Origin: Prorocentrum cordatum
Lineage: Eukaryota; Sar; Dinophyceae; Prorocentrales; Prorocentraceae
Direction of reading: 5' to 3'
DNA length: 64,000 nucleotides
Assembly: GCA_963575745.1 (NCBI GenBank)
Contig: CAUYUJ010019948.1
Span: forward strand, 761,633-825,632
Below the pieces are notes generated by a model that did no database searches, was not told the origin of the DNA, and was given only the letters and a program-made list of their open reading frames with translations. Below, piece after piece: positions 61,300 through 64,000 of this stretch (positions are counted from its first letter, which is position 1; each line of letters starts with the position of its first letter). The position numbers and the translations under genes were made by a program.

Positions 61300-62610
61300 G
61301 TTCCGATGTTTGGCGGGGCTGCCATGTGAGCGCTGCCACTGGGGCTTTACGCGGAACCCACTGCAGGGTCGCGAAACGTGTGTGTGTTGCGCCGCAGAGG
61401 AGCGGGGCCGCCACTGGGGCCCTCGACGGAGCTCCGTAGGGGGCCGCGAAGCGCTGCATTGGGTGGGGGGAACGCATGCGGACACCACCACTGGGGCCTT
61501 CAGTGGAGTTCCCGGCGGGGCCACGAAGCGCTGCATTGGGTAGGAGAAGCGCATGCGAGTGCAGCCACTGGGGCATTCGCTGGAGCTCCTTGTGGGGCCG
61601 CGAAACGCTATACAGGGCAGGGGAACCGCATGCGGAAACCGCCACTGGGGCCTTCGGTGGAGCTCCTTGTGGGGCCACGAAGCGCTGTACTGGGTGGAAG
61701 TTCTGCGTGCGGGCGCAGATACTTGGGCCTTCGGTGGAGCTCCCTGTAGGGCCACGAAGCGCTGTACTGGGTGGGGGAAGAGCATGCTATGGGGCCACGA
61801 AGCTCTGTACTGGGTGGGGGTCCCGCGTGCGAGTGCAGCCATTGTGGTTTTTGATGGAGCTTCCTATGGGGCCAGCGCTGTACTGGATGGGGGAACGACA
61901 TGCGACAGCAGCTACTTTGGCATTCAGTGGAGTCCCCGATGGGGCCACGAAGCGTTGTATTGGGAGAGAGAGTTCCGCGTGCGAATGCAGACATTGGGGC
62001 TTTCAGTGGAGCTCTCCATGGGGCCACGAAAAGGTGTACAGGCCGGGGGTCCAGCATGCGAGAGCAGCCAATGGGGCTTTCGGTGGGGCTCCTTATGGGG
62101 CCCCGAAACCTTGTTTTGGGTGGAAGAAACGCGTGCGAGTGAAGCCACTGGGGCCTTCGGTGGAGCTCCCTATTGGACCACGCCTCGTTGTACTGGGTGG
62201 GGATCCCGCGCGCGAGAGGAGCCATTGGGAACTCTTGTGGAGCTCCCTACAGGGCCACGAAGCGCTGTACTGAGTTGGGTTCCTGCGTGCGAGAGCAGCC
62301 ACCGTGCTCTTCTGTGGAGCTCCCTATGGGGCCACGGATTGCTGTACTGGATGAGGCTCCCGCATGCGAGAGCAGCCACCAGGTCCTGCGGTGGAGCTAC
62401 CCATGGGGCCACGAAGCGCTGTACGTGGCGGGGGGTCCCGCATGCGAGAGCAGCCACTGGGGCCTTCGGTGGAGCTCTCCATGGGGCCACGAAAAGCTGC
62501 ACTGGGTGGGGGTCCCGCGTGCGAGAGCAGCCAGCGAGAGCAGCCACTGTGATCTTCGGTGGAGCTCCCTCAAGGGCCACGAAGCGTTGTACTGGGTGTG
62601 GGAGTCGCAT
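61300..62610. repeat. About 77-bp tandem satellite, roughly 17 copies
   Basis: Unit pattern GCCACTGGGGCCTTCGGTGG, AGCTCCCTATGGGGCCACGA, AGCGCTGTACTGGGTGGGGG, TCCCGCGTGCGAGAGCA. Because 77 is not a multiple of three and the unit lacks stops in most frames, long frames on both strands (up to about 470 codons) cycle through the same three peptides. Not a gene. Confidence 0.92.
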
Positions 62611-62639
62611 ACTGACGAGTGCGGAGGCAAGTAAGGGGA

Positions 62640-62840
62640 GAAGAGGAGGGAGGAGGGAGAGGAGGGTGCGTGGAGGAGATGAGTGGACGCGCGGCGCTGT
62701 CTTCTCAAATCGAGGACCCAATACCACAGGATGGTTGGGAAAATATTGAAAATGAGAGAGACAGAGAGAGACAGATAGAGATAAAGAGAGAGAAAACAGA
62801 AAAAGAGAGACAGAGAGAGACAGGGAGGGAGAGAGTTCGT
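62640..62840. repeat. GA-rich purine sequence
   Basis: GAGGAGGGAGGAGGGAGAGG at 62645 and AGAGAGACAGAGAGAGACAG near 62755-62835. Confidence 0.85.
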
Positions 62841-62966
62841 GGGTCGACAGCGGGCGGTTCGAGGCAAGACCTCGGCCGAGGCCCCGCGCAAGCAGAGCAT
62901 CCCCGCGCCGCCCTGTGGGCCCCGGCTGCCCGATGAGGGGGTGCCGCGAGGCCTGGACGGCCGCCT

Positions 62967-63257
62967 CCACGGGTCGGGACAAGCGACATGTGTACGGAGA
63001 ACATGGGTACGACGATTGACGGAAGTGTCGCCCTATTTTAGGGAGACAGGGCACAGGCAGGCGGGGCCTCAGGCGGCCGGAGTGGGCGGGGCCCGGGGTG
63101 CAGGCGGTGCCGAAGGGCTTGCACAGGACAAGGGACGCCGCGGACAGGGACCGGAGGCGAAGATCCGGAGGGTGAGCGAGTTAACCACGGGTCGGGACAA
63201 GCGGCATGTGTACGGAGAACATGGGTACGACGATTGACGGAAGTGTCGGCCTATTTT
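62967..63257. repeat. 73-bp direct repeat (71/73 identical), 218-bp offset
   Basis: CCACGGGTCGGGACAAGCG, ACATGTGTACGGAGAACATG, GGTACGACGATTGACGGAAG and TGTCG at 62967-63039 recur at 63185-63257 with two substitutions. A minus-strand frame reads FSVHMSLVPTRGG in one and FSVHMPLVPTRG in the other. Possibly a recent exon or segment duplication. Confidence 0.9.
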
Positions 63258-64000
63258 GCACCGGGTTCGTTGTGCGTGCCGCCGCGGCCGTTGTTCTTCT
63301 TGAGACAGACGGCCAGCTGCCCAACGGCGGCCGCTGCCGGTTTTGGGCAACAGTTGGTTGGTTTCGGGCATCGTGCCCATAGTTTTTCGTACCCATTATT
63401 TCGGGCACCCAGAGCAGGAAATATGATCGAGATTTTCTGCGCTACTGCAGTTTCTGCCATTGTCTCCCTCTCCCATCTCTCCCTCTCTTCTCCCTCCTCT
63501 CCTCTCATCCCCTCCCGCATCTCCGCGGTGGGCCGCGTCCGCATCGGCAGCGCCCACGGCGGAGCCAGAGGGTCAGCTGCTGGCACACGAAGCGCCTGCA
63601 GCTTATATGACTCCCGTAGCGAAAGTACATGACACAAGCCTTCTGCCCTTTGTCGTGGTCCTTCTCATTCGCGTCCTCGTCGTCCTCATCTTCTCTCCCT
63701 GTTCCATTTCTCTTTCCCCCAGAACCTCATCACGGTCTTATTCTGTACCTCCAGATTTGCTGGAAGGGGGGTCTGGCCGTTTTTGCAGGGGAGGTCGCCA
63801 GACCTTGTCCTGCCAGCAGAAGGTTTAGATTGGTCCAACCGAGCTTGTCCTACTGACCGTTTCCATTCCCCCCCTCCCACTCGGGTTTCCCGTGGCCGTT
63901 CGGAAAAATCCCGGCACCCCTGGAACGCTTTCGGCGAGCCGCAGTTGTGGAATCGCGTCCTGGGGCTGGAAAATAGCCCGAGACAGACGAAAATACGTTC
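63258..64000. other. Unassigned; one possible exon
   Basis: Around 63538-63640 a frame reads AAPTAEPEGQLLAHEAPAAY then MTPVAKVHD, plausible as an exon after a pyrimidine-rich stretch (63463-63520), but no acceptor could be fixed and no family is recognised. The remainder shows nothing identifiable. Confidence 0.3.

Noticed and set aside
60427-62749. Frames of up to 471 codons across the 77-bp satellite
   Set aside because: The period is not a multiple of three and both strands are open, so they reflect the repeat.

Overview
The window reads as nuclear DNA of a protist, most probably a dinoflagellate. The evidence is indirect. (1) Two decayed non-LTR retrotransposon fragments match the reverse transcriptase, CPxCG/HRxW and terminal Cys blocks I associate with dinoflagellate LINEs. 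(2) The few gene models are split by GT-AG introns. (3) Several short terminal-inverted-repeat (TIR) elements carry splice-site dinucleotides in their ends, like the introners reported from dinoflagellates. (4) The DNA is GC-rich, gene-poor and packed with minisatellites. No bacterial-style operon, rRNA, tRNA, spliced-leader gene or CRISPR array was seen. Most long open frames lie in repeats or GC-rich DNA and are not genes.

Layout. 0-6.4 kb: simple repeats, a TIR element at 810-986, a 1.56-kb foldback (1848-3405), further TIR elements and unassigned GC-rich DNA. 6.4-10.6 kb: the best gene, a five-exon plus-strand WW-domain protein resembling the N-terminus of CEP164. 10.6-18.3 kb: interspersed repeats, then a mosaic of recurring cassettes (TTG tracts, a roughly 120-bp conserved block called Q here, a degenerate minisatellite called M, an 8-bp GTCGG satellite, an 11-bp GGGTCGC satellite). 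18.4-28 kb: very long polypyrimidine and polypurine tracts, two copies of a 251/252-bp TIR element with exact 8-bp target duplications, two facing copies of a 158-bp TIR element, and a dispersed repeat. 28-35 kb: decayed coding-like segments and a candidate minus-strand membrane-protein gene. 35-45 kb: two TIR elements with 5-bp target duplications, a PARP-domain pseudogene and a LINE 3' fragment. 45-54 kb: a second foldback arm, cassette mosaics, a 383-bp tandem repeat and a 2.2-kb minus-strand LINE remnant. 54-64 kb: large AT-richer repeat units (types A and B) alternating with cassette M, then 21-bp and 77-bp satellites and a 73-bp near-identical direct repeat.

How it fits together. Only two loci look like intact split genes (6401-10574 plus; 32043-33448 minus). 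The PARP and LINE sequences are clearly broken. The rest is structured repetitive DNA. The two most interesting signals are the family of TIR elements whose ends carry splice sites in both orientations, so that splicing would leave a 12-nt in-frame insertion, and the combinatorial cassette system in which the same boundary blocks recur in a fixed order around different satellites. Everything was read by eye. Repeat and exon boundaries are approximate unless an exact target duplication or splice site is named.
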